DNA of 64,000 bases from Rugamonas sp. A1-17 (GTDB lineage Bacteria; Pseudomonadota; Gammaproteobacteria; Burkholderiales; Burkholderiaceae_D): positions 186,001-250,000 of the forward strand of contig JAJLPB010000001.1 of NCBI GenBank assembly GCA_025548565.1. The letters run 5' to 3'. A model generated the notes under the pieces. The model was not told the DNA's origin and made no database searches. It saw only the letters and a list, made by a program, of their open reading frames with translations. Of this stretch, positions 1 through 9,925 are shown in pieces (the first letter of the stretch is position 1; the number at the start of each line of letters is the position of its first letter). The position numbers and the translations under genes were made by a program.

Positions 1-268
1 TGTCCCTGATGCCGGCCAGCAGCAGCTCGCGCGCCGCCATGGTTTTTTTCTGCTGCTCGTTGTTGTGGTTCAGCGCATCGTCGAGCTCGTGGATGTTGAT
101 CTGGATTTCGGCGTCGATCTTGTCGGCGGCCTCGTGCGCCAGGTGGCGGTGGTGCAGCGTCTGCACGCCATGCTCCAGCGCCAGCGCGGTGGCGATACTG
201 ATCACGATCATCAGGTATTCGCCGCCGAATTCCTTGAGTCTCTTCGCCTTGGGTACTTCAAAGTGCAT
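1..268 (-). CDS. Hypothetical membrane protein, 3' end outside window
   Basis: The gene starts with an ATG at 268 behind an AAGGA ribosome site and runs off the left edge, so only about 89 residues are visible. A hydrophobic stretch at about residues 17-33 (containing YLMIVISIATALAL) looks like one membrane anchor. It is followed by a charged, probably coiled-coil region rich in His, Asp, Glu and Lys. I recall similar short N-terminally anchored proteins of unknown function in proteobacteria but cannot assign a role. It starts 9 bases after the TraM-like gene ends and is probably in the same transcript as the TraL/TraM pair. Confidence 0.6.
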   Translation of the reverse strand, partial: MHFEVPKAKRLKEFGGEYLMIVISIATALALEHGVQTLHHRHLAHEAADKIDAEIQINIHELDDALNHNNEQQKKTMAARELLLAGIRD

Positions 269-277
269 GCGTCATCC

Positions 278-817
278 TTATTTTTGCAGTTCAGACTGTA
301 GTTGTTCGCGGACCTTCGGGTCCAGCTTCTGGATCGCCTTGTTCAGTTTGTCGGCGTTGGCCAGCGCGGCGCTTTGCTCCGCGGTCAGTCCCGGCTTGAA
401 GAAGGCCGCCTGGCCGCCGAGCACCAGCAGCGCGCTGAGGAGGGCGACGCCGGCCGCCGCGCCCAGCAGCCGCAGCTCGCGCGGCGTGATGGCCGCCGCC
501 TGCGTGGCGATCGGCCGCACCGGGCCGGCGGCCGGCGCCGGCGCGTAGGCCGAGGGCGTCTGGGCGCCGGCCGGTTCGTTGGTGGCGTCCAGCACCACCG
601 GCTTGCGGGCGCCGCCGTGCTGCGCGGCCAGTCCGCCGGCCAGCCGCGCCTGCTGCGCCAGCTCCTGCGAGGCGGCGTCGATCAGCGCGACGTGGCGCTC
701 GACCGTCTCGGCCAGCACCGCCTCGTTCAGCGCCACCAGCGCGAACACGGGATCGTCGATGTCGATCTTGACGCCGGTTTTTTCAAAGACCAGGCTGCGC
801 AGCTTGTGCTGATCCAT
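278..817 (-). CDS. TraM/StbC-like conjugation-associated membrane protein
   Basis: This is a 179-residue protein. The N-terminal 55 residues are acidic and helical (KTGVKIDIDDPVF, then ALNEAVLAETVERH). A Pro/Ala-rich linker follows at about 75-105, then a single membrane helix at about 117-136 and a short charged tail. That layout and its position 6 bases after a TraL-like ATPase match TraM of IncP plasmids and StbC of IncW plasmids, which are encoded directly after TraL or StbB. Sequence similarity to TraM is weak by eye, so the assignment rests mainly on context and architecture. Its job is probably to accompany the ATPase in DNA positioning or transfer, which is inference. Confidence 0.55.
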   Translation of the reverse strand: MDQHKLRSLVFEKTGVKIDIDDPVFALVALNEAVLAETVERHVALIDAASQELAQQARLAGGLAAQHGGARKPVVLDATNEPAGAQTPSAYAPAPAAGPVRPIATQAAAITPRELRLLGAAAGVALLSALLVLGGQAAFFKPGLTAEQSAALANADKLNKAIQKLDPKVREQLQSELQK

Positions 818-823
818 GGCGGC

Positions 824-1552
824 TTACCACTCGACCTTGTCGAGCTGCTCGAACAGGTCGCGGAACACCACCTTGATGCGCTGCTTCTCCATCAGGTTGA
901 ACTTGTCGCTTTCCCTGACTTCCTGGGCGGTCAGGCGGGCCGTGTTCATCTTCTTGATGTCGGCGCCGAAGGTGTCGGCGTTGCGGGCCGACAGCACCAC
1001 GCGGCCCTTCACGCGGGCCGAGTTGTCGGCATAGGTCTGCGATTCGGTGAACTGCTTGCCGGACGCCGATTGCAGCAGGCCGAAGTGCTCGTTCTCCCAC
1101 AGCACCAGCGGCACGTTGGTGGACTTGGCGGTGGAGACGAAACCCATGGCGGTGTCGTGCAGCGTGTCGCCGCCGCCGACGATGGTGTGGATGTAGACCT
1201 TGCGTCCCGATTCCTCCAGCAGCGAGAAGCAATCGTTCTCGATCAGGTAGCCCATCAGCGGCGAGAAGGTGTTGGCGCCGTTGTCGATGACGCAGTTGCC
1301 GTCCTCTTCCAGGATGTCGATCATCAGCGCGTCGAAGCGCTTGGGGTCGATGGTGCGGCTGTCGGTCATCACCGGCACATGCTTGACGTCCATCGCCTTG
1401 TAGCGCGAGAAGGTCGCGTTCTCCTGGTCGGTGTCGTAGCAGCGCAGCGGCGTCTCGTCCTTGGCGGCGATCCATTGCGCCAGGATGGTGGACACCAGGG
1501 TCTTGCCGATACCGCCCTTACCTTGGAGAATAAAATGTACCGAATTTTGCAT
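824..1552 (-). CDS. traL: TraL/StbB-like ParA-family ATPase
   Basis: This 242-residue P-loop ATPase has a deviant Walker A motif GKGGIGKT at about residues 11-18, a DTDQENATF segment where ParA/MinD proteins have their second motif, and the ending RDLFEQLDKVEW. The order of motifs (LQGKGGIGKT, DTD.ENATF, VIDNGA, LFEQLD) follows TraL of plasmid RK2 closely as I remember that protein, which has about 241 residues. I chose the ATG at 1552, with GGAG seven bases upstream, over the TTG one codon earlier. TraL and StbB help transfer or segregation of conjugative elements. No relaxase, coupling protein or replication gene is visible nearby, so this may be a stranded or domesticated piece. Confidence 0.8.
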   Translation of the reverse strand: MQNSVHFILQGKGGIGKTLVSTILAQWIAAKDETPLRCYDTDQENATFSRYKAMDVKHVPVMTDSRTIDPKRFDALMIDILEEDGNCVIDNGANTFSPLMGYLIENDCFSLLEESGRKVYIHTIVGGGDTLHDTAMGFVSTAKSTNVPLVLWENEHFGLLQSASGKQFTESQTYADNSARVKGRVVLSARNADTFGADIKKMNTARLTAQEVRESDKFNLMEKQRIKVVFRDLFEQLDKVEW

Positions 1553-1620
1553 CAATCACTCCAGAATCGCTCGAATGCGTCGAGAGTAATTGTTTTGCGG
1601 CGGGATGGCAACCGCCGGCC

Positions 1621-1656
1621 CGCATTCAGTCGCGCATTCAGTCGCGCATTCAGTCG
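1621..1656. repeat. Three perfect tandem copies of a 12-bp unit
   Basis: The unit CGCATTCAGTCG occurs three times without mismatch. It overlaps the last codons of pncC. Because the unit is a multiple of three, each copy supplies an in-frame TGA stop on the minus strand. It is probably a slippage expansion with no coding effect. Confidence 0.9.
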
Positions 1657-2138
1657 ATAAACCGCAGCAGCCCCTGCAACGCGTGGATCACGGTCTGCTC
1701 GCGCACCGCCCTGCGGTCGCCGGCGAACACCAGGCGTTCGGTGTGCACGGTGTCGGCGTTGGCCCAGCCGAAGCACACGGTGCCGACCGGCTTGCCCGGC
1801 ACGGCGCCGGTGGGGCCGGCGATGCCGGTGGTCGAGACCGCCAGGTGGGCGTTGCTGGCGCCGAGCGCGCCGGTGGCCATGGCCGCCGCCACTTCCTCGG
1901 ACACGCTGCCCATCTGCGCGATCAGCGCGGCCGACACGTCCAGCATCTCGGTCTTGGAGGCGTTGGAATAGGTGACGAAGCCGCAATCGAACCAGGCGGT
2001 CGAGCCGGCGATCTCGGTGATGGCCTGGGCCACGCCGCCGCCGGTGCACGATTCGGCGGTGGCCAGGATCAGGCCCTTCGCTTGCAGGGACTTGCCCACT
2101 TGCGCGGCCAGGTCAAGAATGGTGTCTGTGGAATTCAT
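1650..2138 (-). CDS. pncC: Nicotinamide-nucleotide amidohydrolase (CinA C-terminal family)
   Basis: The protein has 162 residues, the usual size of the stand-alone PncC/CinA C-terminal domain. It should deamidate nicotinamide mononucleotide to nicotinic acid mononucleotide in the pyridine nucleotide cycle, in the cytoplasm. The family signature TAESCTGG lies near residues 27-34 and is followed by STAWFDCGFVTYSN and the glycine-rich STTGIAGPTG. The start is the ATG at 2138, preceded by GGAGAG; the frame stays open upstream, but that part has no family resemblance. In many bacteria pncC sits near thiL and pgpA. Here thiL is nearby but separated by a cyclic-di-GMP signalling gene. Confidence 0.92.
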   Translation of the reverse strand: MNSTDTILDLAAQVGKSLQAKGLILATAESCTGGGVAQAITEIAGSTAWFDCGFVTYSNASKTEMLDVSAALIAQMGSVSEEVAAAMATGALGASNAHLAVSTTGIAGPTGAVPGKPVGTVCFGWANADTVHTERLVFAGDRRAVREQTVIHALQGLLRFID

Positions 2139-2428
2139 GGAACTCTCCGTCTGTTGCGGCACTCTGTGGCCTGGCTTCCACTCTACCATGCGGTGTGCGA
2201 TCGGTGCCAGCGACGCACGGCTGATTTGCCTGAACCGCAACATGCCAGAAAACATTAGACCGCCGATTTGAACTTGCGTACACTCGGACGGATAAGCCGG
2301 CCGCCGCTGCCCAACCATTGCAGCGGTGCGCCGCCAAACGGGCAAACTGTTAAGCTTGCCAAGTAGCAGTAAGCGGTCCGGGCCGGCCATGACGCCGGCT
2401 CCCCGGGGACCATACGGAGGCGCATCTC

Positions 2429-5035
2429 ATGATCAGCCAGACCGATATCTTCAACGCCAGCATCCTGATCGTCGACGATCAGCCGGTGAATGTGGAATTG
2501 CTGGAGTTCCTGCTCAAGTCCACCGGCTACACGGCCGTCAGCTCCACCAACGATCCGCGCGTGGTGGCCGGCTGGCACGCCGAGCACCAGTACGACCTGA
2601 TCATCCTCGACATGCAGATGCCCGGCATGACCGGCTTCGATGTGATGGAGGCGATCCGCCCGCTGGAGACCGGGGCCTGGCTGCCGGTGCTGGTGGTCAC
2701 GGCCCAGCCCGACCACAAGATCAAGGCGCTGGAGCTGGGCGCGCGCGACTTCGTCAGCAAGCCCTTCGATCCGGTCGAGGTGCTCACCCGCATCCGCAAC
2801 ATGCTGGAGGTGCGCCTGCTGCACCGCGAGGCGCGCAGCTACAACACGCTGCTCGAACAGACCGTGCGCGAGCGCACCGCCGAGCTGCAACGCTTCCGCA
2901 GCGCGATGGACGCCACCGCCGACGCCATCTTCCTGCTGGACGCCGGCAGCGCCGAGTTGGTCGACGTCAACGACGGCGCCTGCCGCATGCTGGGCTATCC
3001 GCGCGGCGAGATGCTGGGCCAGACCGCCAGCCGCATCGGCCTGGGCGCGCCGGCCGCGCTGTGCGAGCGGGCCGCCGGGCTGGCCGCCTACACCGCCGCG
3101 CTGGGGCCGGCGCGCGCGCCCGAGATGACCGAGCTCGAGCTGATGCGGCGCGACCTGATCGCGGTGCCGGTCGAGCTGTACTGGCAACTGCTGCGGCGCG
3201 CCGGCCAGCCCGACATCCTGCTGGGCGTGGCGCGCGACATCAGCGAGCGCCGCCAGTCCGAGGAACTGCTGCAGCACATGGCCCACTACGACAGCCTGAC
3301 CGGCCTGCCCAACCGCACGCTGTTCTTCCAGACGCTGGCCGACGCCATCGCGCTGGCGCAGGAAAAGTCGTGGCGCATCGTGGTGCTGTTCATCGCGCTG
3401 GACCGCTTCAAGAACGTCAACGATTCGCTGGGCGCGGCGCTGGGCGACGAGCTGCTGCGCCAGTTCAGCAACCGGCTGGTGCAGTGCGTGCGCATCCGCG
3501 ACACGGTGGGGCGCATGGGCGGCGACGAGTTCGCGCTGATCCTGACCATGACGCGCGACCAGCAGGACGCGGTGCACACCGCCAACGAGGTGCGCGAGGC
3601 GCTGCGCCAGCCGTTCGACCTGGACGGCCATCCGGCCGCGCTCAGCGCCAGCATCGGCATCGCCATGTACCCGGACGACGCCGCCGATCCGCACACGCTG
3701 GTCAAGTACGCCGACACCGCGATGGAGCGCGCCAAGCAGGCCGGGCGCGACGGCTACCGCTTCTTCACCGCCGGCATGAACGTGCAGGTGCTGGCGCGGC
3801 TGGACATGGAGATGGCGCTGCGCCGCGCGCTCGAGCACAACGAGCTGCTGCTGCACTACCAGCCCAAGGTCAACCTGCACACCGGCCAGATGGTGGGCGC
3901 CGAGGCGCTGCTGCGCTGGCAGCGGCCCGGCTGCGGCCTGGTGTATCCGGCCGAGTTCGTGCCGGTGCTGGAGGACACCGGCCTGATCGTGCGGGTCGGC
4001 GCCTGGATCATCGACGCCGCCTGCCGCCAGATCGGCGCCTGGCTGCGCAGCGAGACCGGGCCGGTGCGGGTGGCGGTCAACGTCGCCAGCCGCCAGTTCG
4101 TCGAGGGCGACCTGGAGCTGGTGGTGCGCAGCGCGCTGCTGCGCCACGACGTCCCGCCCGAGCTGCTGGAGCTGGAGCTGACCGAGACCGCGCTGATGTC
4201 CAACACCGAGCGCACCATCAGCGTGCTGACCAGCCTGAAGGCGCTGGGCCTGAAGGTGGCGATCGACGACTTCGGCACCGGCTATTCGTCGCTGGCCTAC
4301 CTGCAGCGCTTCCCGATCGACAAGCTGAAGATCGACATCGCCTTCGTGCGCGACATCACCACCAACCCCAACGACGCGGCCATCGCCCAGGCCATCATCA
4401 GCATGGCGCACAGCCTGAAGCTGCGGGTGATCGCCGAAGGGGTGGAGACGCGCGCCCAGCTCGAATACCTGCGGCGCAGCCGCTGCGACGAGATCCAGGG
4501 CTATTTCTTCAGCCGGCCGGTGACGCCGGCCGACATGGCGGCGCTGGTGCAGGCCGGCCACGGCCTGCCGCCTGACGTGGCCAAGCCGGGCCAGCCGGCG
4601 CAGACCCTGCTCATCGTCGACGACGACGTCAACGTGCTGTCCTCGCTGCACCGGCTGTTCCGCCGCGACGGCTACCAGATCCTGACCGCGGCCACGCCGG
4701 GCGAGGGCTTCGAAATGCTGGCGCTGCACGCGGTGCAGGTGATCGTGTGCGACCAGCGCATGCAGGGCATGAGCGGCACCGAGTTCCTCAGCAAGGTCAA
4801 GGAGATGTATCCGGAGACGATACGCATCATCCTGTCCGGCTACACCGGGCTGGACGCGGTGATCGACTCGATCAACCGCGGCGCCATCTACCGCTTCTAC
4901 ACCAAGCCGTGGGACGACACGCAGCTGCGCGACAACATCCGGCTGGCCTTCCACCACTACTGGCTGTTGCATGGCAGCGGACGCCACGCGGGCGAGCCGG
5001 GCGAGGACGTGACCGCGCTTCAGGAAGTGAAGTGA
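2429..5035 (+). CDS. REC-PAS-GGDEF-EAL-REC cyclic-di-GMP signalling protein
   Basis: This is an 868-residue cytoplasmic protein. An N-terminal receiver (about 10-125) has phosphoacceptor D61 and K111. A PAS-like domain follows (about 155-280). The GGDEF domain has an intact GGDEF at 364-368 and an RxxD product-inhibition site (R355-D358). The EAL domain has EAL at 492-494 plus N551, E584, DD at 613-614, K633 and E670, so both cyclase and phosphodiesterase activity look possible. A second receiver (about 726-840) has D775. Receivers at both ends are uncommon. The start has GGAGG eight bases upstream. The 3' end overlaps thiL by 16 bases tail to tail. No partner kinase is adjacent. Confidence 0.93.
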   Translation: MISQTDIFNASILIVDDQPVNVELLEFLLKSTGYTAVSSTNDPRVVAGWHAEHQYDLIILDMQMPGMTGFDVMEAIRPLETGAWLPVLVVTAQPDHKIKALELGARDFVSKPFDPVEVLTRIRNMLEVRLLHREARSYNTLLEQTVRERTAELQRFRSAMDATADAIFLLDAGSAELVDVNDGACRMLGYPRGEMLGQTASRIGLGAPAALCERAAGLAAYTAALGPARAPEMTELELMRRDLIAVPVELYWQLLRRAGQPDILLGVARDISERRQSEELLQHMAHYDSLTGLPNRTLFFQTLADAIALAQEKSWRIVVLFIALDRFKNVNDSLGAALGDELLRQFSNRLVQCVRIRDTVGRMGGDEFALILTMTRDQQDAVHTANEVREALRQPFDLDGHPAALSASIGIAMYPDDAADPHTLVKYADTAMERAKQAGRDGYRFFTAGMNVQVLARLDMEMALRRALEHNELLLHYQPKVNLHTGQMVGAEALLRWQRPGCGLVYPAEFVPVLEDTGLIVRVGAWIIDAACRQIGAWLRSETGPVRVAVNVASRQFVEGDLELVVRSALLRHDVPPELLELELTETALMSNTERTISVLTSLKALGLKVAIDDFGTGYSSLAYLQRFPIDKLKIDIAFVRDITTNPNDAAIAQAIISMAHSLKLRVIAEGVETRAQLEYLRRSRCDEIQGYFFSRPVTPADMAALVQAGHGLPPDVAKPGQPAQTLLIVDDDVNVLSSLHRLFRRDGYQILTAATPGEGFEMLALHAVQVIVCDQRMQGMSGTEFLSKVKEMYPETIRIILSGYTGLDAVIDSINRGAIYRFYTKPWDDTQLRDNIRLAFHHYWLLHGSGRHAGEPGEDVTALQEVK

Positions 5036-5988
5036 TCGAAGCTCTGTAGTTGCAGGTCGAGCGGGGCGCCGCCCGCGTCCACCAGGCGCAGGCCGGGCGC
5101 GGCCTCGATGCGGCCCACGCGCGTGACCGGCGTGGCCACGCTGGCGGCCGCCGCCAGCACCGCCGCGCGCGCCGCGGCCGGCGCGGTGAAGCACAGTTCG
5201 TAGTCGTCGCCGCCGGCCGCCGCGAAGGCGCGCCGCAGGGCGGTCTCGCGCGTGGCCAGCACGGCGCCGGCCGGCAGCGCGTCCACGTCCAGCGTGGCGC
5301 CCAGCCGCGATTGCCCGAGAATGTGGCCGAGGTCGCCCACCAGGCCGTCCGAGATATCGATCGCCGCGTGGGCGATGCGCTGTTCGGCCAGCAGCATGCC
5401 CAGCGCCACGCGCGGCGTCGGCGTGTGCATGCGCACGGCGGCCGCCTGCAGGCTGGCCGCGTCCATGGTCTGCTCGAGCCGGTAGCCGGCCAGCGCCAGG
5501 CGGGCGTCGCCCAGCGTGCCGGAGATCCAGATGTCGTCGTCGGCAAGGGCCGCGTTGCGGCGCAGCGCCTGGCCCGGCCGCACCTCGCCGAACACCGTGA
5601 TGCAGATGTTGAGCGGGCCCCGGGTGGTGTCGCCGCCGATCAGCTCGATGTTGTAGGCGTCGGCCAGCGCGAACAGGCCCCTGGAAAAGCCGGCCAGCCA
5701 GTCGCGGTCGGCGGACGGCAGCGCCAAGGCCAGCGTGAAGCCGACCGGGCGCGCGCCCATCGCCGCCAGGTCCGACAGGTTGACCGCCAGCGCCTTGTGG
5801 CCGAGGCGGGCCGGATCCTCGCCGGCAAAGAAGTGGCGGCCCTCGACCAGCATGTCGGACGAAATCGCCGTCTGCATGCCGGGCGTGGGGGTGAGCAAGG
5901 CGCAATCGTCGCCGATGCCGAGCGTGGCGCGGGCCGCGTGCTGCGGGCGCTGGAAGTATTCCTGGATGAGGTCGAATTCGGAGAGCAT
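5020..5988 (-). CDS. thiL: Thiamine-monophosphate kinase
   Basis: The product has 322 residues, typical for ThiL, which phosphorylates thiamine monophosphate to thiamine pyrophosphate with ATP. Diagnostic features are the N-terminal EFDLIQEYF, the acidic metal-binding GIGDDCALL near residue 25, SSDMLVEGRHF, and NLSDLAAMGARP, followed by the second domain with GGDDYELCFT. I see no TPP-riboswitch-like structure upstream. The gene faces the cyclic-di-GMP gene and overlaps its end by 16 bases. Confidence 0.95.
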   Translation of the reverse strand: MLSEFDLIQEYFQRPQHAARATLGIGDDCALLTPTPGMQTAISSDMLVEGRHFFAGEDPARLGHKALAVNLSDLAAMGARPVGFTLALALPSADRDWLAGFSRGLFALADAYNIELIGGDTTRGPLNICITVFGEVRPGQALRRNAALADDDIWISGTLGDARLALAGYRLEQTMDAASLQAAAVRMHTPTPRVALGMLLAEQRIAHAAIDISDGLVGDLGHILGQSRLGATLDVDALPAGAVLATRETALRRAFAAAGGDDYELCFTAPAAARAAVLAAAASVATPVTRVGRIEAAPGLRLVDAGGAPLDLQLQSFDHFTS

Positions 5989-6288
5989 GGCGCTATTGTA
6001 CTGAAGACCGGCGGGGCCGGCGCTCGGCGTTGCCCTTGATTAATTGATATTTTCAATCAATTTTCATCGGGCGATGCAAAATAGTTATAAGTACGGAAAA
6101 TTGATTATATTGGAGCTATTGATAGGTTATTGCCGCTAAAAACGTCAAAAATTCGGTTTTTGTTGCATTGAATCATAAATAATGCTGATATCCGTCATAG
6201 CTGTTGGTGAAAATACCTACTTAATTGAAAGAATTGGTCTGATAAAATCGGAAGCTTTCCGACAGTACAAACAGGAAGGCCGCACAGC
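5989..6288. other. AT-rich intergenic promoter region upstream of maeB
   Basis: This 300-base gap between the divergent thiL and maeB genes is clearly more AT-rich than its surroundings, most of all at 6040-6250. I see no gene here. TAAAAT at 6243-6248 could serve as a -10 element for maeB, with only a weak TTAATT at 6221-6226 as -35. A short CAAAAA/TTTTTG stem is present near 6146-6161. Confidence 0.4.
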
Positions 6289-8607
6289 ATGGATTCGTCA
6301 TCTGATAAAAAAGAAGAACTTCGTCAACAATTGCGCCTCGCGGCGCTCGAATACCACGAGTGCCCGACGCCCGGCAAGATCAGCGTCACGCCGACCAAGC
6401 AACTGACCAACCAGCGCGACCTGGCGCTGGCCTACTCGCCGGGCGTGGCCGCGCCGTGCGAAGAGATCGTCATCGATCCGGCCAACGCCTACAAATACAC
6501 CGCGCGCGGCAACCTGGTGGCCGTGATCACCAACGGCACCGCCGTGCTGGGCCTGGGCAACATCGGCCCGCTGGCGGCCAAGCCTGTGATGGAAGGCAAG
6601 GGCGTGCTGTTCAAGAAGTTCGCCGGCATCGACGTGTTCGACATCGAGATCAACGAATCCGACCCCGACAAGCTGGTCGACATCATCGCCTCGCTGGAGC
6701 CCACCTTCGGCGGCGTCAACCTGGAAGACATCAAGGCGCCCGAATGCTTCTACATCGAGCGCCAGCTGCGCGACCGCATGAAGATCCCGGTCTTCCATGA
6801 CGACCAGCACGGCACCGCCATCATCGTCGGCGCGGCCATCATGAACGGCATCCAGTACGTCGGCAAGGACATCGCCAACTGCAAGCTGGTGGTGTCGGGC
6901 GCCGGCGCGGCCGCGCTGGCCTGCCTGGACCTGATCGTCGACCTCGGCTTCCCGCTGGAAAACATCTACGTCACCGACCTGGCCGGCGTGGTCTACAAGG
7001 GCCGCAAGGAACTGATGGACCCGGACAAGGAACGCTTCGCGCGCGACACCACGGCCCGCACCCTGGCCGAAGTGATCAGCGACGCCGACATCTTCCTGGG
7101 CCTGTCCGCCGGTGGCGTGCTCAAGCAGGACATGGTCAAGGCCATGGCGCCCAATCCGCTGATCCTGGCGCTGGCCAACCCGAACCCGGAGATCCTGCCG
7201 GAAGACGTCAAGGCGGTGCGCGCCGACGCCATCATCTGCACCGGCCGCTCGGACTATCCGAACCAGGTCAACAACGTGCTGTGCTTCCCGTACATCTTCC
7301 GCGGCGCGCTGGACTGCGGCGCCACCACCATCACGCGTGAAATGGAAATCGCCGTGGTGCACGCGATCGCCGAGCTGGCGCACGCCGAGCAATCGGACAT
7401 CGTCGCCACCACCTACGGCTTCACCAACCTGTCGTTCGGCCCCGAGTACCTGATCCCGATGCCGTTCGACCCGCGCCTGCTGATCAAGATCGCCCCGGCC
7501 GTGGCCAAGGCGGCCGAGGACTCCGGCGTCGCCACCCGTCCGATCAAGGACCTGCAAGCGTACGCCGACAGCCTGCAGCAATTCGTCTACCGCAGCGGCA
7601 CCTTCATGAAGCCGCTGTTCCAGGTGGCCAAGAAGACCGCGTCCGACCTCAAGCGCATTGTCTACGCCGAGGGCGAGGAAGAGCGCATCCTGCGCGCGGT
7701 GCAGGTGATCGTCGACGAGAAGCTGGCGCGGCCTATCCTGGTGGGCCGTCCGGCCGTGCTGGAGACGCGCATCAACAAATTCGGCCTGCGCCTGAAGCAG
7801 GGCGTGGACTTCGACGTCATCAACCCCGACCACGACGAGCGCTACCGCGACTACTGGCAGGCCTACTACGAGCTGACCGCGCGCAAGGGCGTCACGCAGG
7901 AGTACGCCAAGCTGGAAATGCGCCGCCGCCACTCGCTGATCGGCGCCATGATGATCAAGAAGGGCGACGCCGACGGCATGATCTGCGGCACCTTCGGCAC
8001 CACCCAGCTGCACCTGCACTACATCGACCAGGTGCTGGGCAAGCGCGACGGCGCCTGCGTGTACGCCGCGATGAACGTGCTGATCATGCCTGAGCGCCAG
8101 CTGGTGATGGTCGACACCCACGTCAACGAAAACCCGAACGCCAAGGAGCTGGCGGCGATCACCGTGATGGCGGCCGAAGAGATGCGCCGTTTTGGTTTGT
8201 CGCCGCGCGCGGCGCTGTTGTCGCACTCGAACTTCGGCTCGTCCAACAGCGAATCGGCGCAGAAGATGCGCGCCGCGCTGGAGCTGGTCAAGCAGCTCGA
8301 CCCGGCGCTGGAAGTGGACGGCGAGATGCACGGCGACACCGCGCTCGACTCCAAGCTGCGCAACTCCATCATGCCCGGCACCAGCCTCAAGGGCGACGCC
8401 AACCTGCTGGTGATGCCGAACATCGACGCCGCCAACATCGCCTACAACCTGGTGAAGACGGCGGCCGGCAACGGCATCGCGGTCGGTCCTATCCTGCTGG
8501 GCTGCGCCAAGCCGGTGCACATCCTGACGCCATCGGCCACGGTACGCCGCATCGTCAACATGACCGCGCTGTGCGTGGTCGACGTGGTAGCCCAGCGCAA
8601 AGTCTAA
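6289..8607 (+). CDS. maeB: NADP-dependent malic enzyme with phosphotransacetylase-like C-terminus
   Basis: At 772 residues it matches the long MaeB type. The malic enzyme half (about 1-430) converts malate to pyruvate and CO2 with NADPH formation. It shows [27 protein letters not shown] and the dinucleotide-binding [15 protein letters not shown]. The C-terminal half (about 440-772) resembles phosphate acetyltransferase ([23 protein letters not shown]). In the family this part is usually regulatory, binding acetyl-CoA, rather than catalytic. The start ATG follows AGGAAGG at 6273-6279. The gene is monocistronic and followed directly by a long palindrome that could terminate it. Confidence 0.96.
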   Translation: MDSSSDKKEELRQQLRLAALEYHECPTPGKISVTPTKQLTNQRDLALAYSPGVAAPCEEIVIDPANAYKYTARGNLVAVITNGTAVLGLGNIGPLAAKPVMEGKGVLFKKFAGIDVFDIEINESDPDKLVDIIASLEPTFGGVNLEDIKAPECFYIERQLRDRMKIPVFHDDQHGTAIIVGAAIMNGIQYVGKDIANCKLVVSGAGAAALACLDLIVDLGFPLENIYVTDLAGVVYKGRKELMDPDKERFARDTTARTLAEVISDADIFLGLSAGGVLKQDMVKAMAPNPLILALANPNPEILPEDVKAVRADAIICTGRSDYPNQVNNVLCFPYIFRGALDCGATTITREMEIAVVHAIAELAHAEQSDIVATTYGFTNLSFGPEYLIPMPFDPRLLIKIAPAVAKAAEDSGVATRPIKDLQAYADSLQQFVYRSGTFMKPLFQVAKKTASDLKRIVYAEGEEERILRAVQVIVDEKLARPILVGRPAVLETRINKFGLRLKQGVDFDVINPDHDERYRDYWQAYYELTARKGVTQEYAKLEMRRRHSLIGAMMIKKGDADGMICGTFGTTQLHLHYIDQVLGKRDGACVYAAMNVLIMPERQLVMVDTHVNENPNAKELAAITVMAAEEMRRFGLSPRAALLSHSNFGSSNSESAQKMRAALELVKQLDPALEVDGEMHGDTALDSKLRNSIMPGTSLKGDANLLVMPNIDAANIAYNLVKTAAGNGIAVGPILLGCAKPVHILTPSATVRRIVNMTALCVVDVVAQRKV

Positions 8608-8624
8608 AAGTCTGAAAAGCAATT

Positions 8625-8711
8625 TGGGGTCAAGTCTGACATTCGGACACGAGCACAACCGTAGCAGCGCGCTACGGTTGTGCTCGTGTCCGAATGTCAG
8701 ACTTGACCCCA
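8625..8711. repeat. Perfect palindrome with 41-bp arms (REPIN-like)
   Basis: Arms 8625-8665 and 8671-8711 are exact reverse complements around a 5-base loop (AGCGC). The outer ends read TGGGGTCAAGTCTGAC and its complement. Two short REP-like units in inverted orientation enclosing a matched spacer is the structure of a REPIN mobilised by a RAYT transposase. I recall GGGGTCA-type ends near such transposases in this bacterial group, but no RAYT gene is in the window. A T-rich stretch follows on the plus strand, so the hairpin may also terminate maeB. Confidence 0.85.
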
Positions 8712-8853
8712 TTTTTTATTGCTTCCTAATCAATAAAATCAGGGTGTCGCTGCCGATGAAGGTAACAAGATGTAAGGGATGTAATTGACATAATTGGTGA
8801 GAAGTGTGGCTCAGGCGCTCTGTTACAATACCGGGTTGTAAAGTCACCCATGA

Positions 8854-9915
<1,062 letters not shown>

Positions 9916-9925
9916 GGAAACCGCT

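Noticed and set aside
2255..5905. Very long open frame on the minus strand opposite the GGDEF-EAL gene
   Set aside because: GC-rich codon bias opens antisense frames. The translation is low-complexity His/Arg/Gln/Gly sequence with no motif, while the plus strand shows intact domains.
5940..6060. TPP riboswitch upstream of thiL, and similarly upstream of the NMT1 kinase
   Set aside because: I looked for the conserved THI-box segments and saw none at either place.
6182..6406. Short ORF crossing into the start of maeB
   Set aside because: It lies in the AT-rich promoter region, has no ribosome site and overlaps maeB in another frame.
8785..8829. TTGACA with TACAAT as gmd promoter
   Set aside because: The two boxes are 33 bases apart, not a usable sigma-70 spacing.
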